DNA of 64,000 nucleotides from the NCBI RefSeq assembly GCF_000697965.2, contig NZ_CP015881.1:1054001-1118000 (forward strand), in the 5' to 3' direction. The translations under genes and the position numbers were made by a program. A model generated the notes under the pieces. It made no database searches. It saw only the letters and a program-made list of their open reading frames with translations, and was not told the DNA's origin. Of the stretch, positions 51,261-60,192 are shown one piece after another (the first letter of the stretch is position 1; each line of letters begins with the position of its first letter). Source of the stretch: Ensifer adhaerens (GTDB lineage Bacteria; Pseudomonadota; Alphaproteobacteria; Rhizobiales; Rhizobiaceae).

Positions 51261-54200
51261 TCAATGCTCTGCGGTAATACCGCGGACGGGTTCGATGACG
51301 CGCCGCTGACGCTCCGAAACGGTCTCCTGGCTGCGTTGCAGTCGCACAGTCTGCTGCAAGACCTGCAACCGATCTCGCATCGCCTCGAAGGCGCTGCGCT
51401 GCGCCGGCGACACACGGTTGATGACGTCCTCCTCCCCGCGCAGGACGGCGTTGCGACCGAAGCGCTCGTCGAGCGCCCGACTAACGGCGGTGAATTCTTG
51501 GGCGACGCGCTGATCGAGCAGACCCATGGCGGCTTCGAGCTTGCCCTCCCTCTTCTTCTCCGCCACCAACTGCCGCAGCGCATTCTCAGCCTTCCGCGAC
51601 AGACCGGGAATGGCGACCGCCATATGCCGGCGCTCTGCGGCGATCGCCTTGGTCTCGGCCTCAAACGCCGCGGCATAGGACGCTCCGAGAGAACGGACAC
51701 AGCTTGCGGCTTCCGACACAGCCTGAAGCGCGGCCTTCCGCTCCCGGCCGGCAGCAAGCAACTTGTCCACTATGCGACCGGAGCCGCGTAGTGCGCCATA
51801 AGCGGCCGGATCGTTGGTGATGGCTGCGGCAATCCGCTCGCCGGCAAAACCCTTTTCGACGAGCTCCTCGATCTTGGCGATCGCGCCGGCGGGATCGCGC
51901 CAGATGCGTGTCGCCGCATCCATGAGCGCGGCGCGATGATGATTGTAATGGGGAACGGCAAGCGCTCTTTCCCGCGCTTCATCGGCGACGGGTGTCTTGA
52001 ACTCAGTGACGGCGGCAAGCATGGGCAACACGGGCACTACTTCATTTCCGAACTCGATGCTTGCGCCGGCAACGATTTTCGAGCGATCCTGCTTTTCTGC
52101 GAGATGCTGCTCGTCGCTAAAACGCCTGATCACCTCGAACAGGGGCACCAGTTTTTGACGGTGCTCAGTGGCGAGATTTTCCGGCATCCGCTCTTCAACA
52201 TTTCGCTCGGCGATCGGATCGGCCCTGGCGGTGAATGCAGACCAGCCGAAGCGCGAGGTCACCGCCTCGTTGACCGCCTTTACCTCCTGCACTAGCAAAC
52301 GGTCCTCAGCGGCATAGGCGAAGGCCGTCTTGTAGGCATCAACCCCGCCGCGCTCTCGGACCGCCTCGACTTCGACGAGACGCGCCATCGCCTTTTTCGA
52401 AAGCGCGGGAATGGACAATGCCATATGGACGCGCCGCTGTTGCTCGCGGCTGGCGAAGCGCTCCGCCTGCCTGCGGAACTCGGTTGCTTGCGCGCGCGCC
52501 AAAGTCAGCAGCTCCGACAATGTGGCCACGGCTTCGTTGCGCTCGTTTCGAGCGGCGCGGCCATCGACCAGGCGGTCAGAGCCGCGCAATCGGCCAAGGC
52601 GTTCGGGTGCAAGGCCAAGATCTTCGGCAATCTTGCGCGGCTCGACGTCTGCGCCTGCTACCAGAGCGTTGAGCGCCGACAGCGCGCCACTCGGGTCGCG
52701 ATAGATTTTCTGCAGCACCGGCCGGAGTATTTCCTCGCGCTCCTTCCACGGTTGCGAGGCGAGCTGCGCTTGACGCGCATCCTCTTCAACGCTGTGGGCG
52801 AACTCGGTGGCCGGTGGAATCAAATAGTTTCCGCCCACCGGGATGCCGGCAACCAAGGATACTCTGCGCTCCTCGCTATACGAGACGCTCCGTTCCCGAT
52901 CGATCGCAAAATCGAGCGCTATGCTCGCTCGCTCCCAGAGCTTCGCCAACCGCGACCGCTTCTCCGCAAGCCACGCCACCCGCCGCGCCGCGCCCTCCTC
53001 CAATTCCGCAGCGGCCCGGGCGAGCGTGTCGATGCCACGCCGCTGGGCAAAATCAAGCACATGCTCCCGATAGCCTTCCTTGCTTTCGAAATCGAGCGTC
53101 GTTGTCTTGGCGCCGGATCGTCCGAGGCGCTCAACAAGCTGTTTGAACACAAGCGGCCGCCGGCTTTCCCGTTCGATCCTCGCCTTGCGCGCATCGACAG
53201 TTTCGATTTGGGTTGCAGTCCAGACGTTGCGTTCGACCTGACGTTCCTCAAGACGCTTCTTGCCGGTCTTTTCATCAGTGACGGGCACCCTTACCGTGAC
53301 CGTTTCGACGCCATCCTTGCGGAGCCTCACAGTATCGCCTGTCGAGATTCCACCCTCCTCAAGTGCCTTTGGCAGGCTCACGCCCCAAAGTCGATGAATG
53401 GTACCGTCGTCCGTCCTCACATCGGCGTAGGGGCTGTGTTTGGCGTTTTCATCTTGCGGCCGGAACTTGGCCGACCCGGTCTCCACCAATTCACCGGTGA
53501 CGCCGGCTGCATGATCGACACGTGCGCTACGCCCCCATTGCGGCTTCGGTTCAAAGTTCTCGCGCGCCACGTAGAGATCGGCGCGATTACGATGCCTGGT
53601 CATCGCCACATAGGTCAGATGCTGGTCCATCATCCCGGTGGCGAGCACGAAGGTTCGGTCGATGGTCGAGCCTTGACATTTGTGGATGGTCGCGGCGTAG
53701 CCGTGATCGACATTGCTGTAGCTATCCTCACTGATCACGACGTCCCGGCCATTGTCGAGATGTACCGTCAACAGCGCGTCTGCGCGTTTGTCGCCGGATG
53801 AAACAACCGTGCCAAGCATGCCGTTCTTGACATATTGGGGAGCAAGCCGCTTTGCTCGTGGTTCAAGGAAGCGGGCGTTTTCGAGGAAGATGATCCGGTC
53901 GCCCGCGCCAAACTCACGAAGCCCACGTGCCGTCCGGAATTGGCGCGCATCTGTAAGCGCGCCCTCGTCGATCATGACCTTGCGCAAGGCCTCGTTTAGC
54001 TTACGAACGTCATCGTTGGTGTGAGTAAGCACAAGCAGTTCGTCGCCGCGAAGACGTCCCGGACGCCGGCCCACGGCAAATTTCTGAAGCAGGTCCCGGC
54101 GGGCGTCGGCCCAATCGGCAACGATGCGGTCTATGACCTCGGCCCTGGTTTCGGTCTCGACAATGCAGCCCCTCTGCGCGTAGGCATCAAGGCCCTCTTC

Positions 54201-55883
54201 GACCTTGCCGCGCGCCAGGAGACGGGAAGCATCGCGCGCCCAGACATCACGCTGCCGCCGCACGCCGGCAAGTTCCGCGAAGCCGATCCGTTCGGTGATT
54301 GCCCGGAACGCCGCACCCGCCTGGATCGGCTGCAGTTGCATCGCGTCGCCGACCAGCACGGCTTTTGCGCCTGCGTCCTCCACAGCCCTGAGGATACGCG
54401 CCATCTGCTGCGATGACACCATGCCGGCCTCATCGATGACGAGCACATCGCCGCGCTCCATTGTTTCGCGCCCCCCGGCCCAGGCAAGCTCCCAGGACGC
54501 CAGCGTGCGCGACCGGATCCCGGAACTGTCCTCCAGCCCTTCCGCGGCCTTGCCGGCTAGGGCCGCGCCGATCACCCGTCGGCCGTCGCTTTCCCATGCG
54601 ACGCGGGCCGCCGAAAGCAGTGTCGACTTACCGGCGCCGGCAAGCCCCACGACCGCCGCAATGGCATTATCGCGCGTGACATGACGTACCGCATCGACCT
54701 GTTCCGCATCGAGCCTGAAGGATTTTTTGGGATCGGCCGTTTCGACGCTTCGGACGGCGGCGGCGGCCTTGGCACCGGAGACGCCGAAGCCCTTTCGCAT
54801 CGACAGAACCTCGGCTGACTGCGCCATGTCATATTCGATGCGCAGGATCCCCCGCGTTGTGAACACCGCCGGCTCTGTCACCTTGCCCGTTTGGGTGTCG
54901 ATCTGCTGCGCCTTCAGCAGCACGAGGTCGTCCGAAGCCATGAGCCGCGCGCGGATATTGGCGAAGTCCACTGGATCATCGACATAGCGGTGCAGCGTCT
55001 TGGCGATTTCGCGCTCGTCAAAGGTGGAACGTTCGTTGCCGAGCTGCTTGAGGAGAAGCGCAGGATCCGCGAGTAGCCGGTCGGCCATCGCCTGCCGCCG
55101 CGCTAGATCGGCGGGCGCGAAATACATCTCGACACCCTTGCGCGCGAGCGCCGCCTTCTCCGGGCCGAGGTGTTTCTGGGCGATCCCATCGAGGCCTTGC
55201 TCAGCATAGGAGCGGCCATCGAGACGGATCTCATGGCCGGCCAGCGCCAGGTGGCGGTTGACCGTTTCCGCCCATGCGACCTTCCATGCCTTCATGGTTT
55301 CCTTGTCGCCGGCCCAGAGCTTGTAGACGATTTTGCCGTTCGGCCGGTTCGGTGTAACGACACGCAACGGCTTTCCGTCGTCGCCCAGGACTGGCACCTT
55401 CTTCGGCCCAAACCCCTCCTCCGTCAGAGGCCTGAGCGCCGTCATCAGGTGGATATGCGGATTGCCGTCCTTATCGTGATAGACCCAGTCTGTGACCATG
55501 CCCTTCGACGTCAAATTGTCTCGGACGAACTCGCGCACCAGCGCGATATTCCCCGCCCGTGTCAGCTCCTCGGGCAGCGCGATGATCAATTCCCGCGCAA
55601 GCTGCGCGTCCGACCGCGCCTCCAACGCATCGACCGCATTCCAGAACACCTCGCTGGCCTCCGCGACGGTCTTGTCGTCGACTGTTCTCTTCAGCCAGAG
55701 AGGTATCTGGTCCGGCAGCGCCAGCTCCTCATGCACCAGCTCCGACGCGCCGCCACGGTAGCTGAAGGACGTCCCGGCCTGCTCGTCCGTCATCCGGGCG
55801 CGGTGGCGGTAGGCGGCGGCCGAGACGATGCTGCGCCCCCCTCCCCTGCTGATCACCTGCGCTCTGACGAACATGATCGCCAC
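51261..55883 (-). CDS. traA: TraA relaxase/helicase for conjugal transfer (MobL/MobQ type)
   Basis: 1,540 aa from GTG 55883 (CGGAG five bases upstream) giving MAIMFVRAQVISRGGGRSI, the TraA N-terminus. A relaxase domain occupies about residues 1-250 with catalytic Tyr in SAAAYRHRARM and the three-His metal motif HDKDGNPHIHL (residues about 134-146). A RecD/UvrD-type helicase domain carries Walker A GLAGAGKST (about 410) and Walker B VLVIDEAGMVSS (about 480), with the NVDHGYAATIHKCQGSTID motif near 730. The long Arg/Ala-rich C-terminus is coiled-coil-rich. It nicks oriT and leads the strand into the recipient. Divergent from traCDG, with oriT between them. Confidence 0.95.
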   Translation of the reverse strand: MAIMFVRAQVISRGGGRSIVSAAAYRHRARMTDEQAGTSFSYRGGASELVHEELALPDQIPLWLKRTVDDKTVAEASEVFWNAVDALEARSDAQLARELIIALPEELTRAGNIALVREFVRDNLTSKGMVTDWVYHDKDGNPHIHLMTALRPLTEEGFGPKKVPVLGDDGKPLRVVTPNRPNGKIVYKLWAGDKETMKAWKVAWAETVNRHLALAGHEIRLDGRSYAEQGLDGIAQKHLGPEKAALARKGVEMYFAPADLARRQAMADRLLADPALLLKQLGNERSTFDEREIAKTLHRYVDDPVDFANIRARLMASDDLVLLKAQQIDTQTGKVTEPAVFTTRGILRIEYDMAQSAEVLSMRKGFGVSGAKAAAAVRSVETADPKKSFRLDAEQVDAVRHVTRDNAIAAVVGLAGAGKSTLLSAARVAWESDGRRVIGAALAGKAAEGLEDSSGIRSRTLASWELAWAGGRETMERGDVLVIDEAGMVSSQQMARILRAVEDAGAKAVLVGDAMQLQPIQAGAAFRAITERIGFAELAGVRRQRDVWARDASRLLARGKVEEGLDAYAQRGCIVETETRAEVIDRIVADWADARRDLLQKFAVGRRPGRLRGDELLVLTHTNDDVRKLNEALRKVMIDEGALTDARQFRTARGLREFGAGDRIIFLENARFLEPRAKRLAPQYVKNGMLGTVVSSGDKRADALLTVHLDNGRDVVISEDSYSNVDHGYAATIHKCQGSTIDRTFVLATGMMDQHLTYVAMTRHRNRADLYVARENFEPKPQWGRSARVDHAAGVTGELVETGSAKFRPQDENAKHSPYADVRTDDGTIHRLWGVSLPKALEEGGISTGDTVRLRKDGVETVTVRVPVTDEKTGKKRLEERQVERNVWTATQIETVDARKARIERESRRPLVFKQLVERLGRSGAKTTTLDFESKEGYREHVLDFAQRRGIDTLARAAAELEEGAARRVAWLAEKRSRLAKLWERASIALDFAIDRERSVSYSEERRVSLVAGIPVGGNYLIPPATEFAHSVEEDARQAQLASQPWKEREEILRPVLQKIYRDPSGALSALNALVAGADVEPRKIAEDLGLAPERLGRLRGSDRLVDGRAARNERNEAVATLSELLTLARAQATEFRRQAERFASREQQRRVHMALSIPALSKKAMARLVEVEAVRERGGVDAYKTAFAYAAEDRLLVQEVKAVNEAVTSRFGWSAFTARADPIAERNVEERMPENLATEHRQKLVPLFEVIRRFSDEQHLAEKQDRSKIVAGASIEFGNEVVPVLPMLAAVTEFKTPVADEARERALAVPHYNHHRAALMDAATRIWRDPAGAIAKIEELVEKGFAGERIAAAITNDPAAYGALRGSGRIVDKLLAAGRERKAALQAVSEAASCVRSLGASYAAAFEAETKAIAAERRHMAVAIPGLSRKAENALRQLVAEKKREGKLEAAMGLLDQRVAQEFTAVSRALDERFGRNAVLRGEEDVINRVSPAQRSAFEAMRDRLQVLQQTVRLQRSQETVSERQRRVIEPVRGITAEH

Positions 55884-55904
55884 GACTGTCTCCGAAGCTT
55901 TCAA

Positions 55905-55940
55905 GCACGTCGCGCCAGCGACGTATATTGCGCCCTCAAA
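55905..55940. other. oriT: Origin of transfer (oriT), MobQ type, candidate
   Basis: Between traA and traC. A short inverted repeat CGTCGC-GCCA-GCGACG (55908-55923) is followed by TATATTGCGCCCTC (55924-55937), the nic-region type TTGCGCCCT known for RSF1010 and Agrobacterium Ti plasmids. The nick is expected within ATTGCGCC by analogy. Location between divergent tra operons is the canonical one. Confidence 0.75.
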
Positions 55941-56035
55941 CCGATCGGACCGGAGGGCCGATGCCGCTCTTCCGTAAAGACGGCCGATGCCGAAATTCCG
56001 GCTGCGGCTTTTTCAGGGTGATGCAACCTATCCTA

Positions 56036-56065
56036 TTTTACTATCACGAAATAGATAGTATAACT
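56036..56065. promoter_or_regulatory. Shared conjugation operator, copy 2 (traCDG)
   Basis: TACTATC (56039-56045), eight bases, GATAGTATAAC (56054-56064), preceded by TTT. A third half-site ACTATC at 56063-56068 gives a second overlapping palindrome GATAGT-ATA-ACTATC. The ATG of traC is 38 bp downstream. Same architecture as 18636-18665 and 61218-61247. Confidence 0.7.
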
Positions 56066-56102
56066 ATCGCCGTGAGATTGCTCCGACGCGAGGGACGCTG
56101 GA

Positions 56103-56390
56103 ATGGCCGTAAAATCATCGCTCTCTGATATCGATGCCCAGATCGAGAAGCTGCGCGAGCGCAGACGAACGCTAATCGTAAAATCCGCCGAGCGGTTTGC
56201 GCGCGCCGCGACAAAAACGGGATTGGCGGAAATGGAGATCACGGAGGAAGAACTCGACGCGGTCTTCGAACAGATTGCCGCGCGATTTCGCAAAGAGGAA
56301 AAGAAGGGGACTGCTGGCGCAACAGCTTCGTCGCGTCGACAGCCAGGTGGCGGGTCTGGAACGACGGCGGAGGTTTCTCATGACGAATAA
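56103..56390 (+). CDS. traC: TraC conjugation accessory protein
   Basis: 95 aa. Coiled-coil-like N-terminus (SDIDAQIEKLRERRRTLIVKSAERFARAA, key heptad I/L/E/R) followed by an acidic stretch LAEMEITEEELDAVFEQIAARF. It matches TraC of Ti-type and rhizobial plasmids, a relaxosome protein. The divergent traA and the downstream traD (overlap 11 bp) and traG confirm identity. Promoter with the operator above. Confidence 0.85.
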   Translation: MAVKSSLSDIDAQIEKLRERRRTLIVKSAERFARAATKTGLAEMEITEEELDAVFEQIAARFRKEEKKGTAGATASSRRQPGGGSGTTAEVSHDE

Positions 56391-56619
56391 TCGCAAACGA
56401 GAGGCCCGCGAGAAATTCCTGCTCGGTGGCATCGTCGTCAGAGCGGGTCTCGCGGGGGCCGACCGAGCGTTTCTGCTTGGCGGCCTAACGGAACTGGCAA
56501 GCGTCGTGCCCGGCACCGACGAGCATCGGCGGCTGCGCGATATCGGTGAGCAAGCCTTCAAGGCGACTTCGCGTGATAGAGGATCATCTCACATCGAGGA
56601 GGCGGCGAAGTGGCACTAA
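56380..56619 (+). CDS. traD: TraD conjugation accessory protein
   Basis: 79 aa from ATG 56380 (MTNNRKREAREKFLLGGIVVRAGL). Typical TraD middle (LGGIVVRAGLAGADRAFLLGGL), small basic relaxosome protein next to the coupling protein. An in-frame upstream stretch (LLAQQLRRVDSQVAGLERRR) looks coiled-coil-like, so an unusual earlier start inside traC is possible. Overlaps traG start by ten bases. Confidence 0.82.
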   Translation: MTNNRKREAREKFLLGGIVVRAGLAGADRAFLLGGLTELASVVPGTDEHRRLRDIGEQAFKATSRDRGSSHIEEAAKWH

Positions 56620-58523
56620 AGGAAAGACTGCATCCCAGCCTGCTGCTCGTTCTGGTGCCAATTGCCGTCACCGCCTTCGCCGTCTACATCGTCGGCTGGC
56701 ACTGGCCGAAGCTTGCCGGCGAGCTATCTGGAAAAACATCATACTGGTTCCTACGAGCCTCGCCCCTGCCCGCGTTGTTGCTTGGGCCGGTTGTCGGATT
56801 ATTGACCGTTTGTGCGTTGCCGCTGCACCGGCGAAGGTCGATCGCGATAGTGAATCTTGTCTGCTTTCTGCTCGTGGCCGGCTTCTATGTCCTGCGCGAG
56901 TTCGGTCGGCTCGCGCCGTACGTGGCGAGCGGTGCGGTCTCGTGGGACCGGGCACTCTCCTATCTCGACATTGTCGCCGTCATTGGCTTGGTGGCCGGCT
57001 TCCTGGCGGTGGCGGTGGGCGCGCGCATCTCCACGGTTGTTCCAGTACCGGTGAAGCGAGCCAAGCGCGGGATCTTCGGGGACGCGAACTGGCTGTCGAT
57101 GGCCGCGGCGGGAAAGCTGTTTCCGCCTGATGGCGAGATCGTCGTTGGCGAGCGTTACCGGGTCGACAAGGAAGTCGTTCATCAATTACCTTTCGATCCG
57201 AACGATCCAGCAACATGGGGCCAGGGCGGCAAGGCATCATTGCTGACCTACAAACAGGATTTCGATTCAACGCACGTGCTCTTCTTTGCCGGGTCAGGTG
57301 GATACAAGACCACCAGCAACGTCGTGCCCACGGCGCTGCGTTACACCGGGCCGCTGATTTGCCTCGATCCATCGACTGAGGTCGCGCCAATGGTGGTCGA
57401 GCATAGAACCCGCGCGCTCGGCCGCGAGGTGATGGTGCTCGATCCGACGAGCCCGATCATGGGCTTCAACGTACTCGACGGCATCGAGAAATCGAAGCAC
57501 AAGGAAGAGGACATCGTCGGCATTGCTCACATGCTTTTGTCGGAGAGCGTGCGCTTTGAAAGTTCGACTGGCTCCTACTTTCAGAACCAGGCACACAATC
57601 TGCTGACCGGTCTGCTCGCCCATGTCATGCTGTCGCCCGAATATGATGGGCGACGGAACTTACGCAGTCTCCGGCAGATCGTATCCGAGCCAGAACCCTC
57701 TGTGCTCGCCATGCTGCGCGACATCCAGGACCATTCGGGATCGGCCTTCATCCGCGAAACGCTGGGCGTCTTTACCAACATGACTGAGCAGACCTTCAGC
57801 GGCGTCTATTCCACGGCCTCTAAGGACACGCAATGGCTGTCGCTCGACAGCTACGCGGCGCTTGTCTGCGGGAACGCGTTCAGGTCGAGCGACATCGTAG
57901 CGGGCAAGAATGACGTGTTCATCAATATTCCGGCATCGATCCTGCGCTCCTATCCGGGTATCGCCCGCGTGATCATCGGCTCGCTGATCAACGCAATGGT
58001 GCAGGCCGATGGCACCTTCAAGCGCCGTGCGCTGTTCATGCTCGATGAGGTCGATCTGCTCGGCTACATGCGGGTGCTGGAAGAGGCGCGTGATCGCGGC
58101 CGAAAGTACGGAATCTCCATGATGCTTATGTACCAATCGGTCGGACAACTGGAGCGGCATTTCGGGAGGGATGGCGCGACGTCGTGGATCGACGGCTGCG
58201 CCTTTGCCAGCTATGCCGCGATTAAAGCGCTCGACACGGCCCGCAGCGTCTCGGCCCAATGCGGCGAGATGACCGTCGAGGTGAAGACAGGCTCACGCGT
58301 CATTGGCTGGGGCCCAAAAAACGCGGGAACGCGCCTATCCGAAAGCGTCAATCTCCAGCGCCGACCGCTGATCATGCCGCACGAGATCACGCAGTCGATG
58401 CGCAAAGACGAGCAGATCATTATCGTGCAAGGTCATAGCCCAATCCGCTGCGGGCGCGCGATATATTTTCGGCGGAAGGACATGGATCAGGCAGCCAAGG
58501 CAAACCGCTTTGTCCGGATTTAA
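56610..58523 (+). CDS. traG: TraG/VirD4 type IV coupling protein
   Basis: 637 aa from GTG 56610 (GAGGAGG eight bases upstream, overlapping traD). Four N-terminal membrane helices (about 10-29, 50-71, 78-95 and 118-138). The ATPase core has a Walker A variant FFAGSGGYKTTSNV (about 225-238), YTGPLICLDPSTEV, Walker B RALFMLDEVDLLG (about 472-484), and the C-terminal MLMYQSVGQLERHFG. It links the TraA-DNA complex to the VirB channel at 8.5-18 kb. Full length for VirD4/TraG of rhizobial plasmids. Confidence 0.95.
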   Translation: MALKERLHPSLLLVLVPIAVTAFAVYIVGWHWPKLAGELSGKTSYWFLRASPLPALLLGPVVGLLTVCALPLHRRRSIAIVNLVCFLLVAGFYVLREFGRLAPYVASGAVSWDRALSYLDIVAVIGLVAGFLAVAVGARISTVVPVPVKRAKRGIFGDANWLSMAAAGKLFPPDGEIVVGERYRVDKEVVHQLPFDPNDPATWGQGGKASLLTYKQDFDSTHVLFFAGSGGYKTTSNVVPTALRYTGPLICLDPSTEVAPMVVEHRTRALGREVMVLDPTSPIMGFNVLDGIEKSKHKEEDIVGIAHMLLSESVRFESSTGSYFQNQAHNLLTGLLAHVMLSPEYDGRRNLRSLRQIVSEPEPSVLAMLRDIQDHSGSAFIRETLGVFTNMTEQTFSGVYSTASKDTQWLSLDSYAALVCGNAFRSSDIVAGKNDVFINIPASILRSYPGIARVIIGSLINAMVQADGTFKRRALFMLDEVDLLGYMRVLEEARDRGRKYGISMMLMYQSVGQLERHFGRDGATSWIDGCAFASYAAIKALDTARSVSAQCGEMTVEVKTGSRVIGWGPKNAGTRLSESVNLQRRPLIMPHEITQSMRKDEQIIIVQGHSPIRCGRAIYFRRKDMDQAAKANRFVRI

Positions 58524-58924
58524 CCTTCCAAGCCAAGCCAACAATTACCCGTGCTTATTGCCCCGGCCGACATCCGGCTCGAGTGACGTCAGCACCGCCG
58601 ATACGAGCCCGAGTTGTCTTCGTGACGCGAGCGGTAAAGTCCTTGCCGACCCCGCGCCCTTGGCAAGGATCTTAAGGTCGACGCACAAGTTCCCCATCTG
58701 GCAATTTTCGCTCTGGTCCAAATCGGGTTCGAGCGCGGTGGAAAAATCGAGCGGGATGTAGCTTAAAGCAATCGCAGTGAGTGTGTGCTGCGCTTGAACG
58801 CGCTTGCTCTACCCGATGCTCTCGAAGCCGTTCACCAACCCGGAACGTCCGATCTTTCGGCAACTGGTGTGCGGACCTGTTTGGCCTGAAGAGCGAACCA
58901 TCGGCAAGGTTTGCCTGCGTCGAA
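58524..58924. other. Non-coding stretch after traG
   Basis: About 400 bases without a supportable gene on either strand. Several low-quality frames with Arg/Ser-rich translation are present. No clear terminator hairpin with a T-run was seen after traG. Confidence 0.45.
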
Positions 58925-59140
58925 TTATTCAGGCAAGCGCTCGTCCTCGACCATAAAGACGTCGACGGCACTTACGAAGTCCGCAAAGAGGCTGTTGGAA
59001 ATGGTTTCGATGGTTCCGACCGAGCGCGGCTTGTCGCCCTGGGTGATCGTTACTGACCAAGTTTCCGGGAAAAATCGCTCGTCGCATAGGAACCCGAGCG
59101 CGGGTTGGCGATCTGCTATATTCTTGGATTTGCCGTAAAT
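58925..59140 (-). CDS. Coding-like ORF without a standard start, same frame as the small gene upstream
   Basis: Directly after the TAG stop of the 55-aa gene (59162-59164), the same frame stays open for 78 more codons to a stop at 58925. It reads IYGKSKNIADRQPALGFLCD, then FFPETWSVTITQGDKPRSV and DFVSAVDVFMVEDERLPE, a natural-looking protein composition. No ATG, GTG or TTG starts it at a sensible place (ATT at 59138-59140 is the only near candidate). It may be read through the TAG, be a gene that lost its start, or be a remnant. Family unknown. Confidence 0.35.
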   Translation of the reverse strand: MYGKSKNIADRQPALGFLCDERFFPETWSVTITQGDKPRSVGTIETISNSLFADFVSAVDVFMVEDERLPE

Positions 59141-59161
59141 GCGAGCCTGGCGAAAGCCTCC

Positions 59162-59329
59162 CTAGAAGGGAGGCTCGCTGCTGACGCGGCCCTCGAGCTC
59201 GGCTACGATGACCTCAAGCTCCGCATACGCCTGTTCCAGTTCGGCCTGGATCTGGGCGCGTTCGGCCGGGTCGCAGCAGTTCAGCTCGCGGCGCAATTCC
59301 TCGATGTGGGCTTCCAGTGCAACCGTCAT
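59162..59329 (-). CDS. Small coiled-coil plasmid protein
   Basis: 55 aa starting MTVALEAHIEELRREL, ATG 59329 with GGAG nine bases upstream (ATG 59338 directly after GGAG is too close). Acidic helical protein (CCDPAERAQIQAELEQAYAELEVIVAELEG) ending EPPF. Small proteins of this layout are common on rhizobial plasmids near tra genes. Function unknown. The frame continues open after the TAG stop (see next ORF). Confidence 0.6.
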   Translation of the reverse strand: MTVALEAHIEELRRELNCCDPAERAQIQAELEQAYAELEVIVAELEGRVSSEPPF

Positions 59330-59669
59330 TTTCGTCATCTCCTTGGCTGTTGGGAAAGATGACGCCGCCGGCCGCGAGAATTGGGCCGGGTCAAGGATCG
59401 CGAATGCGACCGGCGGAGCCGGCGAGTGGGGAGCCGGAATGCGGAGCATTTCGGGGGGACCGCTCGTCCTTTAGGCGGCACGGTTTCTCGCGGCAGACTT
59501 GGCGACCTGAGCAGATAGTTTTTCATCTCGTGTGGCAGGGTAAAAGAACAGGTGCGGGCTCGATGCCCGAACCTGCTTCTAGGTACGAAAGTGGGCATCC
59601 CGCTCGGGATCGGTCGCATTCAGAACGAGTGGGTGCCGGTCCCGATTGATCGGGACCGGCGTTGGTGGC

Positions 59670-59993
59670 TTAGTTTGGGTTATTCCAGATGATCACCTTG
59701 CGGTTAGGATCGCCGCCGGGAGCCTGTGCGAGGTTGCCGAAGATCACGCCGATCTCTGGAGCCTCCAGTTTCACGGAGAGGTACTCTTCTCCGGTCTGGC
59801 GGGCGATACGGTTCCACGCCGCGCCGATCTCGAACCCGGTCTTTCGGTGGATGACGCGATAGTCAGGGGCCTCTTCGCTCGTTTTGTTGGCGTTGGGGAC
59901 GATAGCGATCGGGGCGTTCACTCGGATGGTGGCGAAAACGCCTTCGAGAGTGCCATCGGTCTTCTGCGTGAGAGCTGCGATCGTGGTGGCCAT
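59670..59993 (-). CDS. DUF736-family protein
   Basis: 107 aa. MATTIAALTQKTDGTLEGVFATI and NANKTSEEAPDYRVIHRKTGFEIGAAWNRIA (key residues: G-x-x-E-G, D-Y-R-V and W) and YLSVKLEAPEI are the DUF736 landmarks. AAGGAGAC lies six bases before the ATG. Single-gene unit found on many alphaproteobacterial plasmids and ICEs. The molecular role of the family is not known. Confidence 0.9.
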   Translation of the reverse strand: MATTIAALTQKTDGTLEGVFATIRVNAPIAIVPNANKTSEEAPDYRVIHRKTGFEIGAAWNRIARQTGEEYLSVKLEAPEIGVIFGNLAQAPGGDPNRKVIIWNNPN

Positions 59994-60074
59994 GGTATTG
60001 TCTCCTTCGGTTGCTCGGGACCATTCCCGATAGCGCGCGAGGAGACGGCCGATCTGCTGCGGTCATCTCGCACA

Positions 60075-60192
60075 AATATTCTGCTAAATTCCATGTTCTG
60101 CTCAAAAAAGCGCGTGCGCGTTTGTCACGCTTGCTGGAGGAAAGCACCCGGTGCCCAGCCAGTGATCCAAAAATGGAATTTTGCAGAATATT
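60075..60192. repeat. Widely spaced 20-bp inverted repeat
   Basis: Arms AATATTCTGCTAAATTCCAT (60075-60094) and its complement at 60173-60192 match at 19 of 20 positions, enclosing 78 bases upstream of the DUF736 gene. No target duplication flanks it, so it is not an obvious MITE. It could fold as a large cruciform or be a paired operator. Confidence 0.65.

Noticed and set aside
52425..53801. 458-codon plus-strand frame inside traA
   Set aside because: Shadow of the relaxase/helicase gene; composition is typical of antisense high-GC reading.
60075..60192. Interpretation of the inverted repeat as a MITE
   Set aside because: No flanking target duplication and the ends do not match the IS3 element in the window; kept only as an unexplained repeat.
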